Of a stretch of 64,000 bases of DNA, positions 54,086 through 64,000 are shown in pieces. A program made the translations under genes and the position numbers. Source of the stretch: Fragilariopsis cylindrus CCMP1102 (lineage: Eukaryota; Bacillariophyta; Bacillariophyceae; Bacillariales; Bacillariaceae). The notes beneath the pieces are model-generated. The model did no database searches. It was given only the letters and a program-made list of their open reading frames with translations, and was not told the DNA's origin. The DNA lies in assembly GCA_900095095.1 (NCBI GenBank), contig FMBT01000353.1, positions 124,001 to 188,000 on the forward strand. Reading direction: 5' to 3'. The first letter of the stretch is position 1. Each line of letters starts with the position of its first letter.

Positions 54086-55952
54086 TTACTCCATTCGTTC
54101 ATATTCATATTCTATCATGCAGAATGATGACGATTCCTTCGTTCTATGCATTTTCTCGTATATCGACATCATCTTCAGAGATACCGCACCTTCAACTGCA
54201 TTATCATCGACATCATCATCATCATCATCATTGTGATCAGAATCTTCAACAGAAGGTAGGGATGGCATAACGCTAACATTGAAGGGTTGAATTTCAACGC
54301 TGTTGTGACGATGCATCATAGTATCTTGTTCTCTCATATCAAATGTTTGCGAAAACGCCGTACTTTTCAAGTTACTAAGTTCCTTCCGAAGCTTATCATT
54401 ATCTTTGAGTAATTCGATCTTACTACTTTTAGTTATTATTATTTCTCCAAATTTTCCATCATCTTCATCTGTGTTATTATCTTGATTATTATTCGTAGAT
54501 GCACCGTTCGTCACAATAGTACCACATTTACTACATACACCACTATTACTCGTACCCCTGTTCGTAGCCGAACGACTCGTAGCCGAATGACTTAAGGTAC
54601 TCACATGAACAGCAGGTGATGCCTTTTTGTGCATTACATCAAGTATGATTTTTGGTATGAATACCCAATTTAAGACGGAAAGGGACCTAATCAAATATTA
54701 CAAGCAGGAGATGTGGAACACAGAGAAAGATAGAGAGTTAGATCTTAAATAATAACAAAGACAAGTGATAATCGCTTTGGTTTGACATACACACACACAC
54801 ACACTTACATTGTACAAGTCATAGCAGCTGCAACATAGATTCGGATGTTGACATATGCAGGTTTTCGAGCCAAAACAATTACTGGTACTCCAAGAAGTCC
54901 CACAATATCAAATGAAACCAAAATAATAAATATGAATTTACTTTCCGATAAGTCCGTTGATAGATTCCGTGCATTATACGATTGAAACATCATTAAAAAA
55001 CTCGTGATAGCAAATACTACAATCAATGGTATTAGAAAGCCAATACTACCTCCATAATCACATGTGCCTCGAAGTATAATTATCTCGCCATCTATCGTAT
55101 CATTTATAACAACATCGGCTGGTACATACTGTATGGGAGAAAAGATTACCATCAACACGAGCAAGAAAACATTCACTGAAAAGGTACGTTTGTGTTCGAG
55201 CAGCAGCAAGGCGTGAAGAGAAATTTCGTGAGAGTGTTTGTTGTGGTTGTGGTGCATTCATTAGAAATCCTAGCATACTATCATATACCTACATCCAACA
55301 ATTATGACCATGTGCTTTAGCTGCGAATAGAAAAAATTGTACAAAAAAAAGGAAATGAGGAATCCGATCGAACAAGCGACCATTGAAGTAGAACGAGAAA
55401 AATTAATGGTAACAGTTTGAGAGCAAAGGCAGAGTAGGCATAGCATAGCAGCAGCAGTTAAAAAAAAAGAGAGGTAGAATTTGCAGCTCATTTGAGATGG
55501 TTACTCACCGTATCACAAACAGTAACCTTGATACGGCGAAATCCTTGACTTGCTTTCATAATTCTATTGATCCGTGCCAACTTTGCTTCTAATGCTGATA
55601 ATATTATACTAGAACCAATAACGTAGAGCCAGATACGTAAATTACATCCAATTGAATGCATTTCTTCATTTATATCTTCTCGAATAGTAGAGGGTATTGT
55701 TGCCGTTGATAAGATAAATACACCCAAACAAATCATATACAGAAAAAACGGCTGACTAGCCCTAACAACTCTAGTACGTCGATTGATAAACGTCCATGTA
55801 GCGAATCCTATCGACATAATCATCGATAATCCGGCAAGCATAAGAACTACCACCTCCACTCCAAAATGTAAGGTAAAATCTGAATATTCATCGAATTTCA
55901 TAGCACAATCCGACGTCATAATTGTACTTGTACTTGTACTCGAAGAAGACAT
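54086..55952 (-). CDS. class C-like seven-transmembrane receptor, short N terminus
   Basis: There are three minus-strand exons, approximately 55952-55509, 55175-54809 and 54686-54086. The first has an ectodomain of only about 30 residues, then helices with the RVVRASQPFFLYMICLGVFILSTATIPS pattern typical of GABA-B/class C receptors, and ends FRRIKVTVCDT. The second supplies the later helices (VNVFLLVLMVIFSPIQYVPAD, GSIGFLIPLIVVFAITSFLM, FIFIILVSFDIVGLLGVPVIVLA). The third begins SLSVLNWVFIPKIILDV and carries a Ser/Thr/Asn-rich cytosolic tail with a CSKCG motif. The large Venus-flytrap ligand domain usual in this class is missing. The first splice leaves the frame one base off unless a G is missing at the donor. 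The second splice is clean. Confidence 0.72.
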
Positions 55953-56781
55953 TACTATAGCTTATCACGTCGTTCGAACATACACGTAGACTGGATATTC
56001 AATCCAATATATATTCTATGTGACGTTGTCTTGGATTTAAGAAAAAGATACCAAAAATCGATTCGAATTCTGAGACTTCAGAGTAGGGAAGAAATTTAAA
56101 GTGTATTGTAGATGTTGTTGTCACTTCTTGTATTATCGTATTCTTTTCGTATCGCCTTGCTGATTAGTTTGTGTGTCTTCGATGAATCCTTACTTTTTAT
56201 GTATATCTTCTACCGTATCATCTTCATCAGACTTCAGATATCATTATAGGAAGGGTTGGTTCATACTCGCAATAAACGGCATACAATTGTACAGTACAGT
56301 ATAAATTTTATGATAAGAATGTATTGGTGTCGCGAGGAATTTTCATGCGTTCATCGCGTTGAAGTCATTTTCGTCAACAAAAATTCAATACATGCATTGA
56401 GTTCTATTTTTGACGTTGCAACGTTGGAAGCACGACAGTTGGGATGATAGGGAAAGATACTTTCCGGGAGCGAAGCATTATTTTCAAAGCGAATGCGTAC
56501 TAATCTAGTTTTTATTATCGGTCATAAAAATTTGTTTTCTCTACAGTACGTTTTCTCTTGTTCATCGATCAATTCTGCATGCTCTATTTGGCACATACCG
56601 TACTACAAAAACAATTGAACATGAGAATGGTACTTGTAGACTGAAGACTCCAGGCAATCCACCATTCTACTGTACGACTAAATTTGTGATCTTATTAAAA
56701 TCTATACTCTCGAGTCTTTAAAATCAAGATCCAATCGATTCGATCGGTTGTGCGCGGAGGTAGAAGACCATTATATATAGA
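55953..56781. other. intergenic, divergent promoters
   Basis: This 0.8-kb region lies between the divergent receptor and cyclophilin genes. A 63-codon frame at 56256-56447 has no coding character. A GCGAGGAATTTTCATGCG motif at about 56330 resembles AAGGAATTTTCATGCG near 5170, possibly a trace of a small dispersed repeat. Confidence 0.5.
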
Positions 56782-57717
56782 ATGATTACTCAACGATCAA
56801 TAATATCGATCCTATTAAACCTCTTATTTTTGGTTGCTCCTGCTTTGTCGGAATATGAAGTACCCACTAAAAAAGCCATGCCTCCGAAAATGGATCCAAT
56901 TCCGTAAGTTGAGTCCAGTTCAGTTGAGTTGAGTTAGTTGAGCGTCGTTCCGCAATATTGTCATATCGACTATGTAAAACCTCCTTAGCTTTGTCTTTCA
57001 CAACAATTTCGAATGTATCCACAAGAAAATCTAGTATTCAATCTCACAACAACAGCATACATTTCGTTTGTATTTTCTTTCCCACGTCGCAAAATCTTAA
57101 AAACCACACTCAGAACTTTACCAATAGTCACCGAACGTGTATTTATGGAATTTTCTATGGATGATAAAGTCGTTGGTAGGATTGTATTTGGTTTGTTTGG
57201 CGAAATTGCTCCCAAAGCGGTTGAAAATTTCTCTTCACTGTGTAAATGTGATCTAGATAGGAAGGCTCCCCGGACAGGAAAAGATTTATGCTACAAGAAT
57301 TCTATTATCCATCGTGTTATACCCAATTTTTTAATTCAAGGTGGAGATTATACTCACGGTGACGGAACGGGAGGTGAAAGTATTTTTGATGGTGGATTAC
57401 CATTCGAAGATGAATCATTCGTCGTTAAGCATAATAGAAAATACCTTTTAAGTATGGCCAATGATGGAAAAGGGAAACCGAATACAAATAGATCACAATT
57501 TTTCATCAATACTGTCAAAACACAATGGCTCGATGGAAAGAATGAAGTATTTGGTATGGTGTTGGAAGGACTTGATTTAATCAAATCTATTGAAAAGATA
57601 GGAACACATGGTGGGACCACCTTAACGTCGATTCGGATCGTCGATTCTGGTAGCGTGCCCTTACTTTCAGAAGATTCTACACCGAGGTTGGTTAGTGAAC
57701 CATTGAGATCAAAATAA
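56782..57717 (+). CDS. secretory-pathway cyclophilin (peptidyl-prolyl isomerase)
   Basis: Exon 1 (56782-56903) encodes a signal peptide, IISILLNLLFLVAPALS, and a short linker. Exon 2 (57114-57717) encodes the cyclophilin domain. The GT-AG join gives MDPIP then TLPIVTERVFMEF, and the total is 241 residues. Active-site features are present: the Arg and Phe of HRVIPNFLIQGGDYT, GDGTGGESIF, a PNTNRSQFFI block, and the Trp of TQWLDGKNEVFGM that contacts cyclosporin in the family. No KDEL-type retention signal is seen at the C terminus (LRSK). It probably assists protein folding in the ER or beyond. The exon 1 start is preferred because it alone provides a signal peptide in frame. Confidence 0.9.
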
Positions 57718-58009
57718 CAATGATAAATTCAGAAGATACTGCTGGTACTTTCCAGACAACGAAATATAATGTTATTTATTTAAGAAAGACTTGAGTTGAT
57801 AGTAATTTTGATTGCAAACTCCAGCTAGCTACCCTAACCAAACGATTTGAATTAATTTTGTGAAGTCTAGAAAGATAATATAAAATGAAACATAAATAAA
57901 GTTTTTTAATTTCTTTCTTAAATAAATCCCACAAAGTATATATTACTGAAATTGATGTAGCTCCGGCGTACTGTACTCTTCTCACGTCCAATAGTTTTTT
58001 TCTACCTTC

Positions 58010-59846
58010 TTAGATAAGATCAGCCACGTCCATAGGCATCTCACTAATTTCGGTGGTGTAGAACTGTTCGATATCACGAAGATAACGAACATCACCTTCC
58101 GTAAGGAAGTTGATGGCAACACCCTTACGACCGAAACGTCCAGAACGACCGATACGATGAATGTAATTTTCGCGGTTAGTAGGAAGATCGAAGTTGATAA
58201 CAAGAGAAACTTGTTGGACATCGATACCACGGGCGAGTAAATCAGTTGTGATCAAAACACGAGATGAACCGGTACGGAATTCACGCATAATGATATCACG
58301 CTCACGCTGATCCATATCTCCATGCATACACGAGACAGTAAAGTCACGCTTTTGCATCTCTTCTTGTAACCAATCGACCTTACGACGAGTATTACAGTAA
58401 ATGATAGCTTGAGTGATAGTCAAGGTTTCGTACAAATCGCACAATGTTTCGAGTTTCCATTCTTCTCGGTCGACAGCGATGTAAAATTGCTTAATACCTT
58501 CGAGGGTCAATTCATCCTTCTTGACAAGAATACGGATAGGTTCACGCATGAAACGGTCCGTAACTTCCAACACATCCAATGGCATGGTGGCTGAAAATAG
58601 ACAAACTTGGACCTGTTCGGGAAGAAACTTGAAGATATCATAAATCTGCTCTTTGAAACCACGAGAAAGCATCTCATCGGCTTCATCCAAGAAGAATTGT
58701 CTCATACTTTCAAGGCGAAGAGCACGTCTGGTGATCATATCATTGACACGACCAGGAGTACCAACAACAACGTGGACACCAGCTTGGAGAGTACGGATAT
58801 CATCACGGACGGCGGTACCACCAACACATGCATGGACCTTAATGTCCATGTAATCACCAAGTGCCAAAACAACCTTTTGAATTTGACATGCCAACTCACG
58901 AGTTGGGGCCAAAATCAATGCTTGACATTCTTGAACCTTTTGGTCAACTAATGCCAGACAACCGATTGCGAAAGTTGCTGTTTTTCCCTGAATTGTTATT
59001 ATGATTTAAAAATGGGGAGCGCAGAAATGTTAGATAATTTTCGCAATGGAATGGAATGTTGTGGTGCAGTAAAAAAGAAATATAGGTCTGTTTTTGAGTT
59101 GTTACTTTCTCAGACACGTCGAGGGTGACTCTGTTCAGACTCGAAAGATGGTTAATTGAAAATTTCTTCACTCCTCATTTCTTTTTTATTATCAACCTGA
59201 TGACAACAATAGTCATTAAAAAAATACGAAATAAAAACTTACTGTTCCGGACTGAGCTTGAGCGATTAAATCTCTTCCCGAAATAGTAGGTCTGATAGCA
59301 CGTTGTTGGATAGCAGATGGTTTTTCGAAACCGTACGAGTAAATTCCACGTAATAGTTCTTCAGGTAATTCCATAGCATCAAAAGTTTCAACGATTTCAT
59401 CCCAATTCGAGGAGATATCAGCATCGGTTAAACCACCAGGTGCAGCATCGGTGGCTTCTTCGCCATCGGCGGCAGGTGTGTCATTAGGAGGGGGATCACT
59501 GAGAATTTTGGAAATGAAATATAAATAAATAAATAAATGAAAAAGTATAATGGTAAGCTAAAAGAATCCAAGAACAAAAGTAATTTAAATGTATATATAC
59601 ATTTCTTTATTATTCGGCCATTCTTGAATAGAGACTCCGCTACAGCATCTGCTACCTATCTATCCAGCAATGATCACAGTCAGTCAAATATTAAACTAGG
59701 CTCGATACAGCAGCGCCCGCTTCGTTTTCCCAGGACGATAAATAATAGCAGCAAAAAGAAATGCGGTGGTAGCCAAAAAAGTTCCATTCCATTCCTCTAT
59801 AGAGTATCTACATACTACATTGAACGCACCTAGCTTCTTCGGCCAT
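58010..59846 (-). CDS. eIF4A: eukaryotic initiation factor 4A (DEAD-box RNA helicase)
   Basis: The exons are 59846-59830 (MAEEA plus two bases), 59498-59243 and 58987-58010, with GT-AG introns that keep the frame. The product is 416 residues, the normal eIF4A length. All DEAD-box motifs are present in order: [13 protein letters not shown] (Q), AQSGTGKT (I), PTRELA (Ia), TPGR (Ib), DEAD (II), SAT (III), GIDVQQV (V) and [13 protein letters not shown] (VI). The close match to eIF4A throughout ([25 protein letters not shown]) and the acidic N terminus support eIF4A itself over DDX48/eIF4A3, though that is not decisive. It unwinds mRNA 5' leaders as part of eIF4F. The tiny first exon coding for five residues is notable. 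Confidence 0.93.
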
Positions 59847-61566
59847 TCTATTTTTTTAATAGACACGCTAGAGAGGTTCCTGTTACAGAATTCAATCTCG
59901 GTGTTGTGAGGACATTGATCAACGCTGTTGGAGGTACTAGTAGCTCTGTTTACTGTTTTCTACTGCCGCATATTACGTGCCACTACTAGTAACGAGTATT
60001 CAATCACAGCGAGACTTTTGCTGCTTTTTTTCTAAGTAGAGAGGGAGGTGGTGAGGTATTTTTCTTGCTGCAATGCTAATTTTTGGCCACGGATAACCAC
60101 ACAATTTGAAACCTGCACGTGAGAGCTTTTTCGCGCGCAAAAGTTCATTCCGAAAGTTCATCCTTTTTTTAAAATTACGTTGCTGTGTGATCGAGTGGCT
60201 GTGATTGTAGCTTTCTTGTTTCCTCTCTGCCTGTCACTCGTTTTTCCGAACGCAATCGTCTGCCCTTCACTCTTTTTACTGAAAGCTGAATATACTTAGT
60301 AACTATATTTTGTTGGCCTACTGTATTGATTATATATATATATGCTTCCTTTGAAAAGAGGATTTCACAGGTTTTATGGTTAATTATTCTCTTGTGGAGA
60401 TCCATTGCCAATGCCAACAACAGGAGGTGTATAGGCCATGTATGGATCTACCATTGTGTCACGTTCCAGCACCAGTTACTCTTCTGATGATGTTTCTGTA
60501 TAGTCTATGATAAAGCTAGTCATCCTTGTAAACAGTAGGGCTTCATCCCTAGAGAAAAGAAACATTGTACCCTTCTCTATATAATTTTTGTCATCTTGTT
60601 CTACTTGTTGTGTAGTGCAGTACTGTACTACTGTATACTAGTAGTATTGTACTCTAAGTCAGTAGCCTACATGATACTAGTAGTTCATTCATATCGATTG
60701 ATTCGATTCATTCGACTAACTCCGTGATGCTATTTATCGCTTCCAACCTTTTTGTCAGACGGTGTTCGCTTATGCCTTTGGTACCGGTAGTTGGGTCGCG
60801 TAAGAAAGAGATAATTCGACAAAATCGATCCAATGCTGCGAGCAGGTCGAGTCGATTCGATTCGATTTCGGACGCGCAAAAATATGAGTCGAGGGAAATC
60901 GAGCATGTGACAAACAATAATTAACACTGTAGTTAGTAGTTCTTTATTGGCGCTTCAATTAAGCCATTGTTAAATGTGTACTATGTATTACGGTAGTTTG
61001 GTGTCAGTCATAACGCACAAGCAAAGAGCGGTGGTGCCACATAAGAATCAATTTCAAATAAATTAATTTAATTACGGTAACTTACGTAGTAATTCTTTCT
61101 TTTGTTTGCTCCGCCTTCTTCGCTCGGATTTTAGTTTGTTACCCCTGATTTTGCGCCAAAATTATAGCTCAATTTAAGTCAAGCGTAACGGTAAAAGACC
61201 AATAATATAGGATAAGACAGATAAAGTACTAGTACTTCGTACACCACAGTAGATAAACTTCGTAGAATGCATTCTAATTATGATAGTATCAATAATACAC
61301 TGTACACTAATTAAACGACGAGGCGTATTCTAAACTCTGACAAAGAAGTACTACTAGTAATAGTGATACTACCATTTTAATTCAATTCGTGTGTTGATAC
61401 CAATTATCATCAGTTTAAACTCAATCCCATTGCGGTTTCGTGTATAGTTCGCTCTCTATATAATACGAGAACAAGTAACAAGGAAGGAAAAGCAAATCGA
61501 CTTCAAAATTAAATAATAAGTAAAAGTAAGAATACAAGTACAGTAGAAGAATAACGAATAACTGAT
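59847..61566. other. intergenic, divergent promoters, no gene seen
   Basis: This 1.7-kb AT-rich region lies between eIF4A (minus) and the disordered-protein gene (plus). Open frames at 60175-60420 and 60708-60927, on both strands, lack coding character. The strands overlap at 60724-60924 because the stretch is stop-poor. CTAGTA-rich short motifs recur around 60620-60680. No RNA gene was recognised. Confidence 0.55.
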
Positions 61567-64000
61567 ATGGTTGGCAGTACAAGTAGAATAGATCTAGGTG
61601 ATACAGATTACGTCGTAGATGATGATACCTTTGATCAGCATCATCCGAATGATATGTCACCTATATCGATACATACATCATCCGAACGAATAAATACAGG
61701 ACCAGAAGTAGATAACAATAACAATAACAATAATGATCAAGATAAATTTCCTATATTTAATGATAATAGTTCATTACTTGGAATTATTGTGGATCGTTCT
61801 AGTTTCGATATTGATGACGATGATGAACTAACAACGTTCGGTGGTGGTGGTACAATTACTGCTGGTGGTGGTGGAAGGGATGATGTGTGGAAGAATGCAT
61901 CATCACATTCAATCATTGATGAAAACCATCCTTCGTCGATGGAAATGTCATTGTCCACAATTAATATAAATCAACAACTTCAAAACCAACAACAACATTT
62001 AATAGATATGAATAATACTATTCCCGGTGGAGTTATGTCTATATCTACGGGTATGGGTGGTAATGGTCATGGTGTTAATAATGCGAGAGGAAGTAGTGGT
62101 ACAGTCATGAGGAATGGTAAAGTTCGAAGAAAATTACGATGGAAACCAAGATTTGGAAAGAATAAAAACAAATTACATACTAATGGTGGTGGTAACGGAA
62201 ACAACATCTCATCGGATGCATCTGTTATGTCTGCATTAACAAATCGATCTAATTCCACAAGTCGATCATCCTCTACCACACGATCATTCTTATCTCATTT
62301 TTCAAAACGGTCGGTGAATAGTTTTCATACATTCCATTCCACAGCAACACCAAAGGCAACCAATAAGGCGAATAGACCACAAGCTCCACATACGGTCATG
62401 AGACCGAATTATCAAGATAGTTTTAGCAGTAATAATAATAATTATAATAATAGTATCCTCAGCAGCAGTAAAAGTAGCAAACACGCAACAATCGATACTG
62501 AAGGTGATCATATTATACTCCAACAGCAGAATCATCACCATCAGAACCATCAACAAAGGATACGATCATTTCGAAGTAGTTTGGACAGTGTTGAAGAAAT
62601 AGCATCGCCATCATCAGCATCAGCATCACCATCGCCATCGCCATCGCCATCATCAGCATCATTAGCTGATCGAGTTGATGATACAGATCCTGATGATGAT
62701 GACACAAACAACGACTCCAACAAAAAAGTTGACGTCGTTCCACCACGACCGAATTCTTCCGGTATACCGCGATCTCCTTCCAGCTCTGTTACGGATTCAA
62801 AGAAGAAGAATATCAACATCATCAAATACGAAGCCGTAATTAGTAGTACGATAGATAAGAGCAACACAACTGCAGCTTCAGCTGCATCTACAACTACAAC
62901 CACAACTAACAGTAAAAGTAGTGTGATGGTAGATAAGACCAACAATTCTACTCCAAGTACTACGAGTAAAAGTAGTGCGCAAAAACCACCGTTGTCTTCT
63001 TCTCCCCCCAAAAAGTCACTGTCACAGCCACAGCAACAGCAACAACAATCGAAACCAAGAAGACCACCGTTATTCAAACGAAGAATGAGACACTTCAAGA
63101 ATAGCAGCAAAACAACAACAGCAGCCCAAGAAAAACCACCTTCTCCCAGTAGTCCAACGGATACTTATTCTACATCATCCTCATTATCGATATCTCCATC
63201 TGGATCACTTTCGTTACAACGTGAAAGTTCAGTGATTCCTATTTCATTGGGAGAAGAATACGAAGAAGATCGTCGTGTTTTATTTAAGGGTGATACATCA
63301 ACTACAACATCGACATCAACATCAACTACAACTACAACGAAACAGAAACCTACTACTAGTGCCACGAAAAAAACTACTATTCTCAATAGAAATAGTAGTA
63401 GTAGTTCTAATAAAAAAAAGAATCGTGATATCGTAACGGTAACAACAACTTCAAAAACAAAAACAAGATCGTCGTCAGTTGATGAAGAAAAGAAGGATGG
63501 AGAATCTTCGTCGGTAGTTACAGGTAGTATGAGTGGTTGTAGTAGTGCTTCTACACATGATGAAGATGTTGTGTTGGAAGAAGGAATTGAAGAAAGTTCT
63601 GTTTGTACTGGTGATTATCAATCGATTCAGTCAGGATCAGTTAATAATGGGGGTAGTGCTGGTCGATCAAGATCAAGTAGTGTTCATTCAGCATTAAGTG
63701 ATGCTGCTGGTAGTCATAATTCTTCTTCGGAACCATCAACAACAAACTTAAAGAAACGTATTTATTCGATTACAAAAAAACGACCAAACTCGTCGTCATC
63801 GGCTTCCAGGTCGACAGCTGTTCCGAAACGTGGTGTATCAGGAGGTAGTGGTGTTGGTGGAAGTAATATCAATAGTTCCCCGTCACCGAAAAAATACAAT
63901 CGTCCATCAGACAGTATTAGTAACGTAACGTCGAAAGGGAAGAAAAGTTCGCCGTCGAAAAGTACGTCGGTTCCTTGTGACTTAGATGAGGGAAAATTTG
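61567..64000 (+). CDS. very large Ser/Thr/Asn-rich disordered protein, truncated by the window edge
   Basis: A frame opens at the ATG at 61567 and has no stop for 811 codons up to the right edge. It is Ser, Thr, Asn, Asp and Lys rich throughout. It has Gly4 and Asn7 runs, Gln/His tracts, a basic patch (VRRKLRWKPRFGKNKNK), Ser-Pro repeats (ASPSPSPSPS) and many Lys/Arg-Ser clusters that could be phosphorylated. Hydrophobic helices, a signal peptide and folded domains are absent from the visible part. Any catalytic or binding domain would have to lie further right. The antisense frames listed here by naive scanning are shadows. Confidence 0.75.
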   Translation, partial: MVGSTSRIDLGDTDYVVDDDTFDQHHPNDMSPISIHTSSERINTGPEVDNNNNNNNDQDKFPIFNDNSSLLGIIVDRSSFDIDDDDELTTFGGGGTITAGGGGRDDVWKNASSHSIIDENHPSSMEMSLSTININQQLQNQQQHLIDMNNTIPGGVMSISTGMGGNGHGVNNARGSSGTVMRNGKVRRKLRWKPRFGKNKNKLHTNGGGNGNNISSDASVMSALTNRSNSTSRSSSTTRSFLSHFSKRSVNSFHTFHSTATPKATNKANRPQAPHTVMRPNYQDSFSSNNNNYNNSILSSSKSSKHATIDTEGDHIILQQQNHHHQNHQQRIRSFRSSLDSVEEIASPSSASASPSPSPSPSSASLADRVDDTDPDDDDTNNDSNKKVDVVPPRPNSSGIPRSPSSSVTDSKKKNINIIKYEAVISSTIDKSNTTAASAASTTTTTTNSKSSVMVDKTNNSTPSTTSKSSAQKPPLSSSPPKKSLSQPQQQQQQSKPRRPPLFKRRMRHFKNSSKTTTAAQEKPPSPSSPTDTYSTSSSLSISPSGSLSLQRESSVIPISLGEEYEEDRRVLFKGDTSTTTSTSTSTTTTTKQKPTTSATKKTTILNRNSSSSSNKKKNRDIVTVTTTSKTKTRSSSVDEEKKDGESSSVVTGSMSGCSSASTHDEDVVLEEGIEESSVCTGDYQSIQSGSVNNGGSAGRSRSSSVHSALSDAAGSHNSSSEPSTTNLKKRIYSITKKRPNSSSSASRSTAVPKRGVSGGSGVGGSNINSSPSPKKYNRPSDSISNVTSKGKKSSPSKSTSVPCDLDEGKF

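Noticed and set aside
56325-56350. dispersed repeat shared with 5170 (GGAATTTTCATGCG)
   Set aside because: The match is about 16 bases in AT-rich DNA with no flanking similarity, so it was mentioned but not called as an element.
62550-63110. 186-codon minus frame
   Set aside because: It is antisense to the long Ser/Thr/Asn-rich plus frame, and its Leu/Val/Ser runs are complements of the CAA, AGT and ACA codon repeats.

Overview
The window is nuclear DNA from a unicellular alga, most likely a diatom or close stramenopile. The case rests on AT-rich intergenic DNA; short GT-AG introns; proteins full of Gln, Asn, Ser and Asp runs; two pre-proteins with signal peptides ending in a Phe-containing, ASAFAP-like plastid-import motif; Ty1/copia elements of the type abundant in diatoms; and a Cys-rich single-pass membrane protein of a kind I associate with diatoms. 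No rRNA, CRISPR array or telomeric tract was seen.

Left host part (1-5.2 kb): a small charged protein, a TVP38/TMEM64 (VTT-domain) membrane protein, a tRNA-Pro(UGG), and a 0.5-kb element with long terminal inverted repeats.

Centre (5.2-31.6 kb): a three-deep nest of retroelements. The outermost, E0, is a Penelope-like element (PLE): a large ORF1, a PLE/TERT-type reverse transcriptase without a GIY-YIG endonuclease, and terminal repeats in the order A-B...B'-A'. A Ty1/copia element, E1 (+ strand; identical-looking 280-bp LTRs; TSD TGTAG), sits in E0's ORF1. A second and much larger Ty1/copia element, E2 (- strand; 264-bp LTRs; TSD AAAAT), sits in E1 next to the protease region. E2 in turn carries a 424-bp TA-flanked MITE. 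Just beyond E0 lie a perfect 13-bp-arm palindrome and an older solo LTR of the E2 family.

Right host part (33-64 kb): a compact run of genes. These are a multicopper oxidase (3 exons), a second identical tRNA-Pro, a Cys-rich membrane protein with a charged tail, a plastid-targeted carotenoid isomerase/desaturase-like FAD enzyme, EMC1, an RNF216-like RBR ubiquitin ligase, a plastid-targeted VTT protein, an unrecognised CxxC protein, a class C-like 7TM receptor, a secretory cyclophilin, eIF4A, and the start of a very large Ser/Thr/Asn-rich disordered protein that runs off the right edge.

Several right-hand genes read well only if the frame changes by a base at one or more points, while their neighbours (EMC1, eIF4A, MCO, cyclophilin) are clean. 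Residual assembly indels are the simplest explanation, and true decay is the alternative. Functional themes are membrane biogenesis (EMC1, two VTT proteins), protein folding and turnover (cyclophilin, RBR ligase), translation (eIF4A, tRNA-Pro) and plastid pigment metabolism. There is no operon-like logic.
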